From contig NZ_ASJB01000017.1 in assembly GCF_000478275.1 (NCBI RefSeq), positions 124,001 to 188,000 on the forward strand: a stretch of 64,000 nt of DNA, read 5' to 3'. Origin of the DNA: Amycolatopsis orientalis DSM 40040 = KCTC 9412 (GTDB taxonomy: Bacteria; Actinomycetota; Actinomycetes; Mycobacteriales; Pseudonocardiaceae). A model generated the notes under the pieces. That model ran no database searches and was not told the origin of the DNA. It was given only the letters and a program-made list of their open reading frames with translations. Below, in pieces: positions 33,083-46,294 of the stretch. Every line of letters begins with the position of its first letter. Position 1 is the stretch's first letter. Both the position numbers and the translations under genes were made by a program.

Positions 33083-33973
33083 TCACCCCACGGTCAAGGT
33101 GATCTTCCCGCCCGCGTGCCCCGTCTCGCTCTCCCGGTGCGCCGCGGCGGCGTCGTCGAGCGCGTAACCGCGCCCCAGCTTGATCTTCAGCTCACGGGAG
33201 ACGAGGTCTTCGAGCACCGCGGCGCTTTCCTCCCCGCCCGCCGAGAACTTCAGCCCCTGGGCGAACGCCGACGGGTCGGCGATGGTGATCAGCCGGTCGG
33301 GTGACCCGAGCAGCTCGACGGAGTCACCCAAGACACCGAAGCCCGCCGCGTCGAACACCGCGTCGACACCGTCCGGCGCGGCCGAGCGAACCCGCGAAAC
33401 CCAGCCCTCGCCGTACTGCACCGGGATCGCCCCGAGCGCCTTCACCTCGTCCTGCGACGAAGCCCCGGCGAGGCCGATGACCGTGGCGCCCAGCGCGACG
33501 GCGGCCTGCGTCGCGAACCGGCCGACCTGGCCGCTCGCCCCGTGGATCACGACCGTCTCGCCCGGCTTGACCTCGAGTTCGCCCAGCACCCGCAACGCCG
33601 TCTCCCCGGCGATGGGCAGCGCGGTGGCTTCGGCCCACGAGAGCCCGGCGGGTTTGCGGATGACCTTGGTGGCCAGCGAGTACTCCGCGTACGTCCCGGT
33701 GTCGGACCAGCCGAAGACCTCGTCGCCGACGGCGAATCCGGCGCCCTCGCCCACCGCGTCCACCACGCCGGCCAGCTCCAGGCCCAGGATGTGCGGGAAC
33801 TCGACCGGGCGGACCTCCGCCATGCCACCGGACCGGATCTTCCAGTCGATCGGGTTGACGCCCGCCGCCTTGACCGCGACCCGCACCTGACCCGGGCCGG
33901 GCTCCGGCACCGGGACCTCGGCGGACCGCAGGACGTCCGTGTCGCCGTACTCGGTGATGGTGATCGCTCGCAT
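33083..33973 (-). CDS. NADP-dependent zinc-free quinone oxidoreductase
   Basis: A 296-residue medium-chain dehydrogenase/reductase of the quinone oxidoreductase group. VKAAGVNPIDWKIRSG and the nucleotide-binding GASGQVGRFATQ are diagnostic, and the zinc ligands of alcohol dehydrogenases are absent. It would reduce quinones or enones with NADPH. AAGGAG lies 5 nt before the ATG at 33973. It is divergent from the HATPase-LuxR gene across 136 bp. It interrupts the mycobacterial gene order between plsC and iscS. Confidence 0.92.
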   Translation of the reverse strand: MRAITITEYGDTDVLRSAEVPVPEPGPGQVRVAVKAAGVNPIDWKIRSGGMAEVRPVEFPHILGLELAGVVDAVGEGAGFAVGDEVFGWSDTGTYAEYSLATKVIRKPAGLSWAEATALPIAGETALRVLGELEVKPGETVVIHGASGQVGRFATQAAVALGATVIGLAGASSQDEVKALGAIPVQYGEGWVSRVRSAAPDGVDAVFDAAGFGVLGDSVELLGSPDRLITIADPSAFAQGLKFSAGGEESAAVLEDLVSRELKIKLGRGYALDDAAAAHRESETGHAGGKITLTVG

Positions 33974-34109
33974 GTTCACTCCTTGTCGGATTTCTTCGCT
34001 GACGATCAGTCAACCGGTGCGCGCGTCCCGCCCGAACCGCTCGGACGAGCAGTGTTCACTAGCCGGGAGAGCAGCGTCGCCCGCGCCGGGACGCGCCTAA
34101 TGTGGAGTC

Positions 34110-35366
34110 ATGGATCCGCTGTCCGTGCTGGGCCAGGTCGAGTACATGCTCGCCGCCCCGCGCCCCGAACTGCTGCCGCGCTTCTCCGGGACCGCCGGGG
34201 CCGTCCTGCCGCATCGCGCCGCCGCGATGGAGACCGGTGACTGCTCCCGCCTGCCGATCAAGGTCCACGGCGATCCGGAGATCACCGGCGCGGTCACGAG
34301 TGCCGAGCTGCGCGGGCTCGCCGCGTTGGGCGTGCCCGGCCAGGCGGTCGTGGCCGACGGGACGCTCGGCGGGAAGCGGCGGAAACTCGTCGTCCTGACC
34401 TCGGCCCCGGTGATCGGCAAGGGGGCGATGATCGCGCTCGTCCCGGCCGAGGACGACATCGAGGGCGGTGCGCTCGAATTCGTCGCCAAGCTGTGGGACA
34501 TCGTCAGTGTGAACGCCGCCCAGCGCGCCACCGACCCCGAGCCGGCCGTCCTGGAGAGCAACATCGCGGCGGCGACCGCGCGGGCCAGGGCGATCACGGA
34601 TCTGGGGCAGACCCACGCGACCACCTTGGCGTCCCTGCTTTCGGTGCTGCGGTCCCGTCGGCTCGGTGACGCCGTCGCCCGGCAGACCGCGACCGACCTC
34701 GCCGCCGCCGCGCTCGTCGAACTGCGCTCGACCGCCGACCGGGATCAGGAACTCTCGGCGGAGCCGGCGTCCTCGGCGTTCGACACCCTCGCCGCGCAGC
34801 TGGATCCCTTGGTACGCCACAACGACGTGACCGTCGACCTCGCCGGGCCCGGTGACGAGCGGCCGCTGCCGCAGGACGTCGCGCATACCGCGCGCACCGT
34901 CACGCGCGGCCTCGTGCTCACCGCGCTGGAACGCGAAAGCACACGCGTGCGGGCGTCCTGGCAGCTCGACGGCCAGACCCTCCGGATCACCGTGCGCGAC
35001 GACGGCCCGGACGTCGCCGACGCCGTGCCCGCCACCGGCCTCACCGAACGGATCACCCCGCTCGGCGGCCGCTGGGAGATCGACGCCGTACCCGGCTGGG
35101 GCGCCACGATCACCGCCGTCCTGCCGCTGGGCGTCCAGGAAACGCCGGACCTGCGCCCACTGGACCGGCTGAACCCGCGTGAACTCGAAGTCCTCGCCGG
35201 GATCGCGCGCGGGAAACGGAACCGGCAGATCGCCGAAGAGCTGACGCTGACCGAGCACACGGTGAAGTTCCACGTGCGGAAGATCCTCGGGAAGCTCGAA
35301 GTCACGTCGCGGGGCGAAGCCGCGATCCTGGCGCGGGAGCTGCGCCTGGAGTCCGTCGGCGCTTGA
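34110..35366 (+). CDS. Regulator with HATPase-like and LuxR DNA-binding domains
   Basis: A 418-residue protein without an obvious receiver domain. Residues 1-150 are a sensor-like region of unknown type. Residues 150-220 look like a helical dimerisation segment. Residues 230-350 resemble a GHKL/HATPase domain, with the G1-like RDDGPDVADAV and the end GWGATITAVLPLG. The C-terminus is a LuxR/GerE helix-turn-helix (LNPRELEVLAGIARGKRNRQ, then IAEELTLTEHTVKFHVRKIL). It thus joins histidine-kinase-like and DNA-binding parts in one chain. It is 33 bp upstream of an MFS gene, its probable target. Confidence 0.8.
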   Translation: MDPLSVLGQVEYMLAAPRPELLPRFSGTAGAVLPHRAAAMETGDCSRLPIKVHGDPEITGAVTSAELRGLAALGVPGQAVVADGTLGGKRRKLVVLTSAPVIGKGAMIALVPAEDDIEGGALEFVAKLWDIVSVNAAQRATDPEPAVLESNIAAATARARAITDLGQTHATTLASLLSVLRSRRLGDAVARQTATDLAAAALVELRSTADRDQELSAEPASSAFDTLAAQLDPLVRHNDVTVDLAGPGDERPLPQDVAHTARTVTRGLVLTALERESTRVRASWQLDGQTLRITVRDDGPDVADAVPATGLTERITPLGGRWEIDAVPGWGATITAVLPLGVQETPDLRPLDRLNPRELEVLAGIARGKRNRQIAEELTLTEHTVKFHVRKILGKLEVTSRGEAAILARELRLESVGA

Positions 35367-35399
35367 CCTCCACCGAACTGGAGGTAGCAGGCTGGCGGC

Positions 35400-36773
35400 A
35401 TGACGATCACTGGGGACAAGGCGAAGCCGAAGGGTGTGCTCTGGACACCGGAGCACCGGGTGACCACGATCGGGCTGCTGCTCATGGTCACGCTCATCGC
35501 GTTCGAAAGCATGGGCGTCGCCACCGCGATGCCGACGATGGTGGCCGACCTCGACGGCCTCGCGCTGTACGCGTGGCCCTTCACCACGTTCCTGGTCGCC
35601 AGCGTGGTCGCGACCGTCCTTTCCGGACGGATCGGCGACCGCAGGGGCCCGGCGCCCGCGCTGCTCGCTGGTACCGCGCTGTTCGCCGCCGGGCTGCTGG
35701 TCGCGGGACTCGCGCACGACATGCCGCTGCTCCTGCTCGGCCGCGGGCTGCAGGGCTTCGGCTCCGGTCTCCTGCTGGTCTCGGTGTCCCTGCTGATCGC
35801 GCTCACCTTCAGCGACCGCGAACGCCCGGTGATCTACGCCGCCAACGCCGCCGCGTGGGTGCTGCCCGCGGTGATCGGGCCTTCGATCGCCGGAGTGGTG
35901 ACGGTGAGCCTCGGCTGGCGCTGGGTGTTCCTCGGGCTGATCCCGCTGACCGGGATCGGGCTCGCCCTGCTGGTCCTGGTCACCCGGAAACTGCCGCGGC
36001 ACGTGCCGGGAACGTCCGCGAACCGCGCCGGGGTGGTGCCCGCGGTGGTCGCGGCCCTCGGCGTCGCCGCGCTCACCTGGGCGGCGCAGCATCCGTCGCT
36101 TCCGGCGCTGGCCTACGGCTCCGCGGGGCTGATCGCCCTGGCGTACGCGCTCCGCAAACTCCTGCCCGCCGGCACGCTGACGTCGCGGCCGGGGTTGCCG
36201 ACGGTGATCGCCTCCCGCGCGCTGATCGCGGGCGCGTACGCGGGGATGGAGGCCTACCTGCCGCTCACGATGAGCGAGGTCCACGGCTACAGCCCCGCGC
36301 TGGCCGGCCTGCCGCTGACGGTGACCGCGCTGGGCTGGTCGGCGGGGTCACTGGTGCAGGGCCGTTTCCTCGACTGGTCTCGCGAGGCGTCGCTGCGGGT
36401 CGGGTTCGCGCTGGTGGCGGCCGGTCTGGCGATCTTCGCCTTCGTACCGTTGCCCTCGTTCCCCGGCTGGATGGCGTTCGTGGCGTCGGCGGTCGGCGGC
36501 GCCGGGATGGGCATCGCGATGCCCGCCATCTCGGTCCTGCTGCTGCGTTACTCACCCGAGGCCGAACGCGGGTTCAACACCTCGGCGCTGCAGCTCGGGG
36601 ACTGGGTCGGCTCGGCGCTGACCATCGGGTTGGGCGGTGTTCTGCTCGCCTCGATCGCTTCGGCGAAGGAGCCTTCGGTGGCGATCTTGGTGCTCTCGGT
36701 GCTGCTGACCGGGCTCGCGCTGCTCGGTGTGCGGCTGACCGGCCGATGGCCGTCGGGGATGACCGTCGCTTGA
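35400..36773 (+). CDS. MFS drug/metabolite transporter
   Basis: A 457-residue polytopic protein with 12-14 predicted membrane helices. The N-terminal half shows the MFS loop between helices 2 and 3 (SGRIGDRRGPAPALL) and the drug-transporter-like motif GRGLQGFGSGLLLVSVSLLI. It should export small hydrophobic compounds using proton exchange; the substrate is unknown. It follows the HATPase-LuxR gene by 33 bp, so they are probably one operon and the regulator may sense the exported compound. The 203 bp after it contain one dispersed 24-bp repeat and no recognised gene. Confidence 0.9.
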   Translation: MTITGDKAKPKGVLWTPEHRVTTIGLLLMVTLIAFESMGVATAMPTMVADLDGLALYAWPFTTFLVASVVATVLSGRIGDRRGPAPALLAGTALFAAGLLVAGLAHDMPLLLLGRGLQGFGSGLLLVSVSLLIALTFSDRERPVIYAANAAAWVLPAVIGPSIAGVVTVSLGWRWVFLGLIPLTGIGLALLVLVTRKLPRHVPGTSANRAGVVPAVVAALGVAALTWAAQHPSLPALAYGSAGLIALAYALRKLLPAGTLTSRPGLPTVIASRALIAGAYAGMEAYLPLTMSEVHGYSPALAGLPLTVTALGWSAGSLVQGRFLDWSREASLRVGFALVAAGLAIFAFVPLPSFPGWMAFVASAVGGAGMGIAMPAISVLLLRYSPEAERGFNTSALQLGDWVGSALTIGLGGVLLASIASAKEPSVAILVLSVLLTGLALLGVRLTGRWPSGMTVA

Positions 36774-36880
36774 TTGCGGAGCTGATCTTGCGAACCCGCT
36801 CCGGCCGCAGGCCCCGTGATCGCGGGGGCAGGGCGCCCGGTCCGCGTTCAGGTCGGTGAAGTCGTTGACGAGCGCCCTGT

Positions 36881-36904
36881 CGACGCGATCACGGACGCGG
36901 GTTC
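36881..36904. repeat. 24-bp dispersed repeat (family E), copy 1
   Basis: CGACGCGATCACGGACGCGG plus GTTC recurs at 56350-56373 with one mismatch and in the same orientation. This copy is 72 bp before iscS and the other is 39 bp before a dehydrogenase gene. It may be a shared regulatory element or a remnant repeat. Confidence 0.6.
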
Positions 36905-36976
36905 CTATGAGCGCCGCCACCACCAGGTGAGGGTGGGCTTGGTCACGGCCCGGAGCGGTCTACCCTGGTGGGTGCG

Positions 36977-38173
36977 ATGACCTATCTCGACCACGCGGCG
37001 ACCACCCCGATGTTGCCCGAAGCCGTAGCGGCGATGTCCGAGGCGCTGTCCACTGTGGGCAACGCCTCGGCACTGCATTCCTCGGGACGCCGGGCCCGCC
37101 GCCGGGTCGAAGAGGCCCGCGAGGTGATCGCGGAGGCGCTGGGCGCCCGGCCGTCCGAGGTGATCTTCACCGGCGGCGGCACGGAGAGCGACAACCTCGC
37201 GGTCAAGGGCATTTTCTGGGCCCGGAACGGCGAAGACCAGCGGCGGCGCCGGGTGCTGTGCAGCGCCGTCGAGCATCATGCCGTCCTCGATTCCGTCGAA
37301 TGGCTGGAGCAGCACGCGGGCGCCGAGGTGGTCTGGGTCGAGGTCGACGAGGCGGGCCGCGTCCTGCCGGAGACGCTGCGCGAAGCCATCGGCGACAGCC
37401 CGGAGACGGTCGCGCTGGCCACCGTGATGTGGGCGAACAACGAGGTCGGCACGGTCAACCCGATCGGCGAGCTGGCCGCCGTCTGCGCCGAGCACGAGAT
37501 CCCGCTGCACACCGACGCCGTCCAGGCCGTCGGCGCGGTACCCGTCGATTTCGCCGGGAGCGGGGCCGCGGCGCTGACCCTGACCGCGCACAAACTGGGC
37601 GGCCCCTACGGCGTCGGCGCGCTGCTGCTCGGCCGCGACACCGCGTGCGTGCCGGTCCTGCACGGCGGTGGCCAGGAGCGCAGCGTGCGTTCGGGCACCC
37701 TCGACGTCCCCGCGGTGATCGCCTTCGCGACGGCGGTGAAGGCCACGGTCGAAGGCCGTGAGGAGTACGCCAAACGCGTCGCCGAACTGCGGGACGACCT
37801 GATCGAGGCCGTCCGGCGCGAGGTGCCGGACGCGGTGCTCAACGGCGGCGAGGGCGAGCGCCTGCCGGGGCACGCCCACTTCACCTTCCCCGGTTGCGCC
37901 GGTGACAGCCTGTTAATGCTCTTGGACGCCAAGGGCATCGAATGTTCCACTGGATCGGCGTGCACGGCGGGGGTCGCGCAGCCGAGTCACGTGCTGCTGG
38001 CCATGGGTGCCGATCCGGCTGCCGCGCGCGGTTCGCTGCGGTTCTCGTTCGGGCACACGTCGACGCCGGAAGACGTCGAAGCGGTTTCGAGGGAGATCGC
38101 GGGCGTCGTCGACAGGGCGAGGCAGGCGGGACTCGCCGGAATGCGCAAGCAGACGCAGAAGCAAGAGGTGTGA
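36977..38173 (+). CDS. iscS: Cysteine desulfurase
   Basis: A 398-residue fold-type I PLP enzyme. The opening [20 protein letters not shown], the PLP lysine in [17 protein letters not shown] and the active-site cysteine loop [18 protein letters not shown] are all present. It removes sulfur from cysteine as a persulfide and supplies tRNA thiolation and Fe-S cluster assembly. mnmA follows by 5 bp, so its main job here is probably sulfur delivery for the 2-thiouridine of tRNA. It corresponds to Rv3025c. A GTG three codons upstream is an alternative start. Confidence 0.95.
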   Translation: MTYLDHAATTPMLPEAVAAMSEALSTVGNASALHSSGRRARRRVEEAREVIAEALGARPSEVIFTGGGTESDNLAVKGIFWARNGEDQRRRRVLCSAVEHHAVLDSVEWLEQHAGAEVVWVEVDEAGRVLPETLREAIGDSPETVALATVMWANNEVGTVNPIGELAAVCAEHEIPLHTDAVQAVGAVPVDFAGSGAAALTLTAHKLGGPYGVGALLLGRDTACVPVLHGGGQERSVRSGTLDVPAVIAFATAVKATVEGREEYAKRVAELRDDLIEAVRREVPDAVLNGGEGERLPGHAHFTFPGCAGDSLLMLLDAKGIECSTGSACTAGVAQPSHVLLAMGADPAAARGSLRFSFGHTSTPEDVEAVSREIAGVVDRARQAGLAGMRKQTQKQEV

Positions 38174-38178
38174 GGAAG

Positions 38179-39279
38179 ATGCGCGTACTGGCCGCGATGA
38201 GCGGGGGAGTGGACTCGGCGGTGGCCGCCGCGCGCGCCGTGGACGCCGGGCACGAGGTCGTCGGGGTGCACCTGGCGCTGTCGGCGAAGCCCGGCACGCT
38301 GCGCACCGGATCCCGTGGCTGCTGCACGATCGAGGACTCGGGTGACGCGCGGCGCGCCGCGGACATCCTCGGCATCCCGTTCTACATCTGGGACTTCGCC
38401 GAGCGTTTCACCGAAGAGGTCATCGAGACCTTCGTCGGCGAGTACGCCGCCGGCCGGACGCCGAATCCGTGCGTCACCTGCAACGAGAAGATCAAGTTCG
38501 AGGCGTTGCTGGACAAGGCGATGGCGCTCGGGTTCGACGCCGTCGCCACCGGGCACTACGCCCGGCTGTCCCTTGTGGACGGTGTCCCGGAGCTGCGGCG
38601 CAGCGTCGACTCCGGCAAGGACCAGTCCTACGTCCTGGCTTCGCTCACCCCGGAACAGCTGCGGCATTCGCTGTTCCCGCTGGGTGATTCGTGGAAGACC
38701 GATGTCCGCGCCGAGGCCGAGAGCCGCGGCCTCTCGGTGGCGAACAAGCCGGACAGCCACGACATCTGCTTCATCCCGGACGGGGACACCAAGAGCTTCC
38801 TGGAGAAGCGGCTCGGCCGGCGTCCCGGGCAGCTCGTCGACGCCGAGACCGGCGCGGTGCTCGGTGAGCACACCGGCGTGCACGGGTTCACCGTCGGCCA
38901 GCGCAAGGGCCTCGGCATCGAGGCGCCGGCGCCGGACGGGCGGCCGCGTTACGTGCTTTCGCTGGAGCCGGTTTCGGGCACCGTGAAGGTCGGTTCCGCG
39001 CGTGACCTCGGCGTGAACGTGATCGAGGCGGACCGCCCGATCTGGCCGAGCGAGCGCCCGCTGGACGGGCCCACCGAATGCGTCGTCCAGGTGCGCGCGC
39101 ACGGCGGGATCGTCGAGGCCGTCGCGGAGGTTTCCGGTGACTCGGGCGACTCGGTGACCGTCCAGCTCCGGGAGCCGCTGCGCGGGGTCGCGCCCGGCCA
39201 GGTCGTCGTGCTGTACCGCCCGGACGCGGCCGAAGGCGACCTCGTCCTGGGCAGCGCGAAGATCTCGGGCACCCGTTAG
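38179..39279 (+). CDS. mnmA: tRNA-specific 2-thiouridylase
   Basis: A 366-residue enzyme that adds sulfur to U34 of Lys, Glu and Gln tRNAs. The ATP-pyrophosphatase loop is [14 protein letters not shown]. The catalytic cysteines are in [12 protein letters not shown] and [11 protein letters not shown], and the C-terminal OB-like domain includes [16 protein letters not shown]. It receives sulfur from the adjacent IscS and corresponds to Rv3024c. GAGG precedes the ATG. Its stop overlaps the convergent GNAT stop by 4 bp, leaving no room for a terminator between the two. Confidence 0.96.
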   Translation: MRVLAAMSGGVDSAVAAARAVDAGHEVVGVHLALSAKPGTLRTGSRGCCTIEDSGDARRAADILGIPFYIWDFAERFTEEVIETFVGEYAAGRTPNPCVTCNEKIKFEALLDKAMALGFDAVATGHYARLSLVDGVPELRRSVDSGKDQSYVLASLTPEQLRHSLFPLGDSWKTDVRAEAESRGLSVANKPDSHDICFIPDGDTKSFLEKRLGRRPGQLVDAETGAVLGEHTGVHGFTVGQRKGLGIEAPAPDGRPRYVLSLEPVSGTVKVGSARDLGVNVIEADRPIWPSERPLDGPTECVVQVRAHGGIVEAVAEVSGDSGDSVTVQLREPLRGVAPGQVVVLYRPDAAEGDLVLGSAKISGTR

Positions 39280-39719
39280 AGCTTCAGCTTGAAGCCGGTG
39301 TGGCTCGCCACGAAACCGAGGCGCTCGTAGAACCGGTGCGCGTCCTCGCGGGTGACGTCCGACGTCAGTTGGACGAGCGCGCAGCCGCGCCGCCGGGATT
39401 CGTCGATCGCCCACCGCATCAGCTCGCCGCCCAGCCCGGACCCGCGATGGCTCGCCCGGACCCGGACCGCCTCGATCTGCCCGCGCAGCGCGCCCTTCCT
39501 GGCCAGGCCGGGAATGATCGACAACTGGAGCGTGCCGACAGACTCCCCGGCGTCGTCGGCGACGATCAGCAGCTCCCCGGGATCGGCGTCGATCTCCTCG
39601 AAGGCCTTGAGATACGGCGTGAGATCGTCGGCGGAATCCCGGGTGGACCCGAGCTGGTCATCGGCGAGCATCGCGACGATCGCCGCGACGTCCTCGCGGC
39701 GTGCTTGACGGATGATCAT
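39276..39719 (-). CDS. GNAT family N-acetyltransferase
   Basis: A 147-residue single-domain GNAT protein starting [20 protein letters not shown]. The acetyl-CoA-binding loop is [20 protein letters not shown] and the last conserved helix is [20 protein letters not shown]. The acceptor is unknown. Its start codon overlaps the stop of the upstream MBL-fold gene (ATGA), so the two are co-translated. Tail-to-tail overlap with mnmA means transcription from either side reads into the other. Confidence 0.88.
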   Translation of the reverse strand: MIIRQARREDVAAIVAMLADDQLGSTRDSADDLTPYLKAFEEIDADPGELLIVADDAGESVGTLQLSIIPGLARKGALRGQIEAVRVRASHRGSGLGGELMRWAIDESRRRGCALVQLTSDVTREDAHRFYERLGFVASHTGFKLKL

Positions 39720-40753
39720 GCGGCGTAGTGTCGCACGCCCTCGGTCTCGGTCGCGGTGAGTTTCCCTTGCGCCACCAGCAGATCCAGATGCGAACCGGTC
39801 TCGAGGACGGCGAGCATCTGGTTGAACGGGTCCATCTCGCCGAGCTTGCGCCGCCTGCGCGTCCAGCCCAGCCGCAGTGCGACCTCGTATGCCGTCGTGA
39901 CGTCCGCGGTGATCTCGGCGCCCATGACCTCGAGCCGGTCGCGGTGGTGTTCCAGCAGTTCGTCCACGCGGGCGTGGACGCTGTCGGTGACCCTGCCGTG
40001 CGCGGGGAGCATGCGCCGGTCCGGCATCTCGCGGACCAGGCGCAGGGAATCGAGGTAGTCGCTCAGCGGCAGGGCGACCGGCACCGGCTGGAACCCGATG
40101 GACGGCGTGATGTGCGGCAGTACGTGGTCGCCGGAGAACACCAGCCCCGCCTCGTCGTCGACGAAGACGACGTGCCCGGCCGTGTGGCCCGGCGTGGGCA
40201 CGATGTCGATTTCGCGGCCGGGCACGATCGTGCGCTTGCCGGGGGAGAGCCATTCGTCGGGCTGTTCCCACAGATGCGCCTCGGTGTGCCGGACGCCGCC
40301 GAAGGCCTTGGCGAGCTCCTCGACCACCGGGCCCGCGCCACACCGTTCGAGCAGGCCGACCTGCGCCTCCATCGGGAACCGGTCCGGATCGCCCGAGCGC
40401 ACCAGGGAAGCCTCCTCCGGCTTCCCGAGCCCGACCTTGCCGCCGAACTCGCGGCGCAGCTCCACGGCCAGCGTGTAGTGATCGCGATGGACGTGGGTGA
40501 TCAGGAATTCGTCGATGTCACCGAGGTCGGCGCCGAGCGCCTTCAACCCGCGCGAAAGCCGCTCGCGGGCCGATTCCAGCGCCCAGCCGGAGTCGATGAG
40601 GACCAGGCGGGTGCCGTCGGTGACGACGTAGACGTTGACCGCGCGCAACGCGTCGTGCGGCAGGGGCAGCGGGATCCGGTGAACCCCCGGCGAAACCGTG
40701 TAGACGCCTGGCTCGGCCCAGTCCCGTTCGCCGTCTTCGGGCAACGGCTCCAT
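39716..40753 (-). CDS. MBL-fold metallo-hydrolase
   Basis: A 345-residue metallo-beta-lactamase-fold protein. The metal site is LITHVHRDHYTLAVEL. Further ligands are in PTPGHTAGHVVFVDD and in VFSGDHVLPHITPSIG, and the C-terminal 90 residues form a helical extension (ARVDELLEHHRDRLEVMGAE) typical of the hydroxyacylglutathione-hydrolase-like group. It may hydrolyse a thioester or lactone; the substrate is unknown. GGAGG lies 5 nt before the ATG at 40753. It is the first gene of a two-gene unit with the GNAT gene. Confidence 0.85.
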   Translation of the reverse strand: MEPLPEDGERDWAEPGVYTVSPGVHRIPLPLPHDALRAVNVYVVTDGTRLVLIDSGWALESARERLSRGLKALGADLGDIDEFLITHVHRDHYTLAVELRREFGGKVGLGKPEEASLVRSGDPDRFPMEAQVGLLERCGAGPVVEELAKAFGGVRHTEAHLWEQPDEWLSPGKRTIVPGREIDIVPTPGHTAGHVVFVDDEAGLVFSGDHVLPHITPSIGFQPVPVALPLSDYLDSLRLVREMPDRRMLPAHGRVTDSVHARVDELLEHHRDRLEVMGAEITADVTTAYEVALRLGWTRRRRKLGEMDPFNQMLAVLETGSHLDLLVAQGKLTATETEGVRHYAA

Positions 40754-40865
40754 GGTGACCTCCGTCCCGGACGCACTCCAGCGTGCCGCCCAGTTCTTCC
40801 ACCTTGAGCCGCCGGAAGCCGAGTGTCCACTTGCGCGGGGTGAGACCCGTGTCACTCGCCCCCGA

Positions 40866-40929
40866 TGCATTTAGTCCTCTGGATGCGGTCCTTGCGCGGG
40901 CAACTACCGCATCCAGAGGACGAAATGCA
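40866..40929. repeat. Family A inverted repeat
   Basis: Arms at 40866-40889 and 40906-40929 (24 bp each, one mismatch) flank a 16-nt loop. The left arm contains TTTAGTCCTCTGGATGCGG. It lies 22 bp beyond the stop codon of the LURP-like gene and 112 bp upstream of the MBL start. Nothing else was seen in this 198-bp gap. Confidence 0.9.
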
Positions 40930-40951
40930 AAGTCCTCGACATGCAGGGGTG

Positions 40952-41758
40952 TCAGCGATCGTCCTGCTTCAGCGCCGTGTCGATGGTCAGTGCCGAAGCG
41001 ACCACCATCGAGGCGAGCGGATCCCGCAGCGGCCGGTGGATCTCGACGACGTAGTTGTCGGCCGTGGTGAACGCGGCCTTCACGAAACCACCCCAGGTCT
41101 TGGTGATCCGCGCGATCTCGACGTCGGCGTGGTCCTTGATCGCGAAGTTCCACGCCCGCCAGTTCTCCGCGAAGATCCCGCCGACCTTCTGGCCGTCGAC
41201 CAGGAAACCCAGCCGGATCTTCCCGAAGACGTTCTCCTGCACGATCTCCCCGATCGGCGAGTCGTCGGCCTTCGTCACCAGGAACCGGGATTTGAACACC
41301 TTCGCCGGGCGCTTCACCTTCAGCACCGTGCTGTGGTTCGCGTCGCGGATCTCGAAGCGATGCGTCAGGAACTGGTCGTAGTTCGTCAGCAGCCGGATGG
41401 CCTTCTTCAACGTGCTCTGCCCGACCTGGACGACGCCGCCGAGCCGGTTGCCGTTCTGGTCGAAGACCCCGAACTCGTTGGACATCTCGATGAGTTTCGC
41501 GCGCTGGTTGACCACCAGCACCGGTTCCGAGAACAGGGTCCCGCCGCCGGTGACCCCACCACCCCGGCCCTGGGTGCCCTTCGCGACCTGTGCCCGGATC
41601 TTGTCCGGGGCATGCGCGCCTTCGATGTCCAGCTCGATCATCTCGGCGTCGTGGGACGGCCGCGTGTCGGCCGTCCAGGCCTGCCCGTCCCACCACCGGT
41701 AGACCCGGGGGTTCTGCTGGTCGGGATACCAGCCGGCGGGCTGGGGAGAGCTTGTCAT
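40952..41758 (-). CDS. LURP-one/scramblase-like protein with DUF2510 tag
   Basis: A 268-residue protein. The N-terminal PAGWYPDQQNPRVYRWWDGQ is a DUF2510 motif, common in actinobacterial membrane-associated proteins. Residues 75-260 resemble the tubby-like beta-barrel of LURP-one and phospholipid scramblase proteins (LVVNQRAKLIEMSNEFGVFD, RFLVTKADDSPIGEIVQ). Such domains bind phospholipids, and no enzymatic function is established for the bacterial ones. No membrane helix is seen. It is divergent from the MetE-like gene. Confidence 0.8.
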   Translation of the reverse strand: MTSSPQPAGWYPDQQNPRVYRWWDGQAWTADTRPSHDAEMIELDIEGAHAPDKIRAQVAKGTQGRGGGVTGGGTLFSEPVLVVNQRAKLIEMSNEFGVFDQNGNRLGGVVQVGQSTLKKAIRLLTNYDQFLTHRFEIRDANHSTVLKVKRPAKVFKSRFLVTKADDSPIGEIVQENVFGKIRLGFLVDGQKVGGIFAENWRAWNFAIKDHADVEIARITKTWGGFVKAAFTTADNYVVEIHRPLRDPLASMVVASALTIDTALKQDDR

Positions 41759-41878
41759 GGCAGGTCAGCGTAATGCGCCCGGCGCTCCCGCGGGTCCGCC
41801 GACGGCAATTGCGTCGAATGTCCGTGTCTCGGCGTGCCCCGCCTCCCCGCCGGACGGGAGGAAGGGGAGAATCCGGGT

Positions 41879-42916
41879 GTGAACGAACGACCTTGGCCTC
41901 TGGGCGCGGCGACCGCGATCGGTTCCCTGCCGGGAACCGATCCGGTCGAGGCGGCGTCCATCGTTTTCGGTGAACTGCCCGAATTCCCGTGTCTGCCCGA
42001 GCTTCCCGCGCGCGGCGTCGGCGCCGACGTGATCGGCCGGACGGCGGCGCTGCTGGTCGATCTCGCCGTCGAGGTGGTGCCGAGCGGCTACCGGGTCGCG
42101 GCCCGGCCCGGGCACGACCACCGCCGTGCCGTCGACCTGATGAACTGGGATCTCGACGCCGTCCAGGAGGCCAGGGAGAAGGCGGGTGCCGCGCCGCCGG
42201 TCTTCAAGGTCCAGGTCGCCGGGCCCTGGACGCTCGCCGCGAACGTCGAACTCCCGCGCGGGCACCGGATCCTGACCGACAAGGGCGCGCTGCGCGACTT
42301 CACCGCGTCGTTGCTGGACGGTCTGGCCGAACACGTCGCGGAACTGAAGTCGCGCGTCGGCGCGCCGGTGGTCGTGCAGTTCGACGAGCCGTCGCTGGCC
42401 GCTGTCCTCGGCGGCGATCTGCCGACGGCGTCCGGATACGGCACCGTCCCCGCGGTCCCGGCGCCCGAGGCCCGTGAGCTGCTCTCGACGGTGATCGCCG
42501 GGGCGGAGCGCGTCACCGGGCAGCCGGTCGCGGTGCACTGCTGTGCCGAAAAGCCGCCGATCTCGTTGCTGCGCGCGGCGGGTGCCCACGCGATCGCGTT
42601 CGACTTCTCCCTTTTGAAGGGCGCTTCGCCCGCCCAGCTCGACGAAATCGGCGAGGCCCTGGACTCCGGGACGACGCTGATGCTCGGCCTCGTCCCCACG
42701 ACCGAGCCCGGCGTTCCGGTGGTCCTGCGTGACCTGGTCGCGCCCGTGTTCAAGCTTTTCGACCGGCTCGGGTTCTCCCGCGAGATCCTCGCGGAGCGCG
42801 TCGTGCCGACCCCGGCCTGCGGCCTGGCCGGTGCCACCCCCGAGTGGATGCGCCGCGCGCTGACGCTCAGCCGGGAGGCGGGCAAGGCTTTCGTCGAACC
42901 CCCTGAAGGCTGGTGA
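41879..42916 (+). CDS. Cobalamin-independent methionine synthase-like protein
   Basis: A 345-residue protein with the MetE C-terminal barrel. The opening PLGAATAIGSLPGTDPVEAA, the zinc-site segment VAVHCCAEKPPISLL and the end VVPTPACGLAGATPEWM contain the histidine and cysteines expected to bind zinc. It lacks the N-terminal half of true MetE, so it probably uses another methyl donor or acts on a different thiol. It corresponds to Rv3015c, which sits beside ligA in mycobacteria. GTG at 41879 follows GGAGGAAGGGGAG. Confidence 0.85.
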   Translation: MNERPWPLGAATAIGSLPGTDPVEAASIVFGELPEFPCLPELPARGVGADVIGRTAALLVDLAVEVVPSGYRVAARPGHDHRRAVDLMNWDLDAVQEAREKAGAAPPVFKVQVAGPWTLAANVELPRGHRILTDKGALRDFTASLLDGLAEHVAELKSRVGAPVVVQFDEPSLAAVLGGDLPTASGYGTVPAVPAPEARELLSTVIAGAERVTGQPVAVHCCAEKPPISLLRAAGAHAIAFDFSLLKGASPAQLDEIGEALDSGTTLMLGLVPTTEPGVPVVLRDLVAPVFKLFDRLGFSREILAERVVPTPACGLAGATPEWMRRALTLSREAGKAFVEPPEGW

Positions 42917-42938
42917 CCGGCGCGGTAGCGTGCCCTCC

Positions 42939-46290
<3,352 letters not shown>

Positions 46291-46294
<4 letters not shown>

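Noticed and set aside
36774..36976. A small gene between the MFS gene and iscS
   Set aside because: Short frames here lack ribosome sites and overlap the family E repeat; I see only intergenic sequence.
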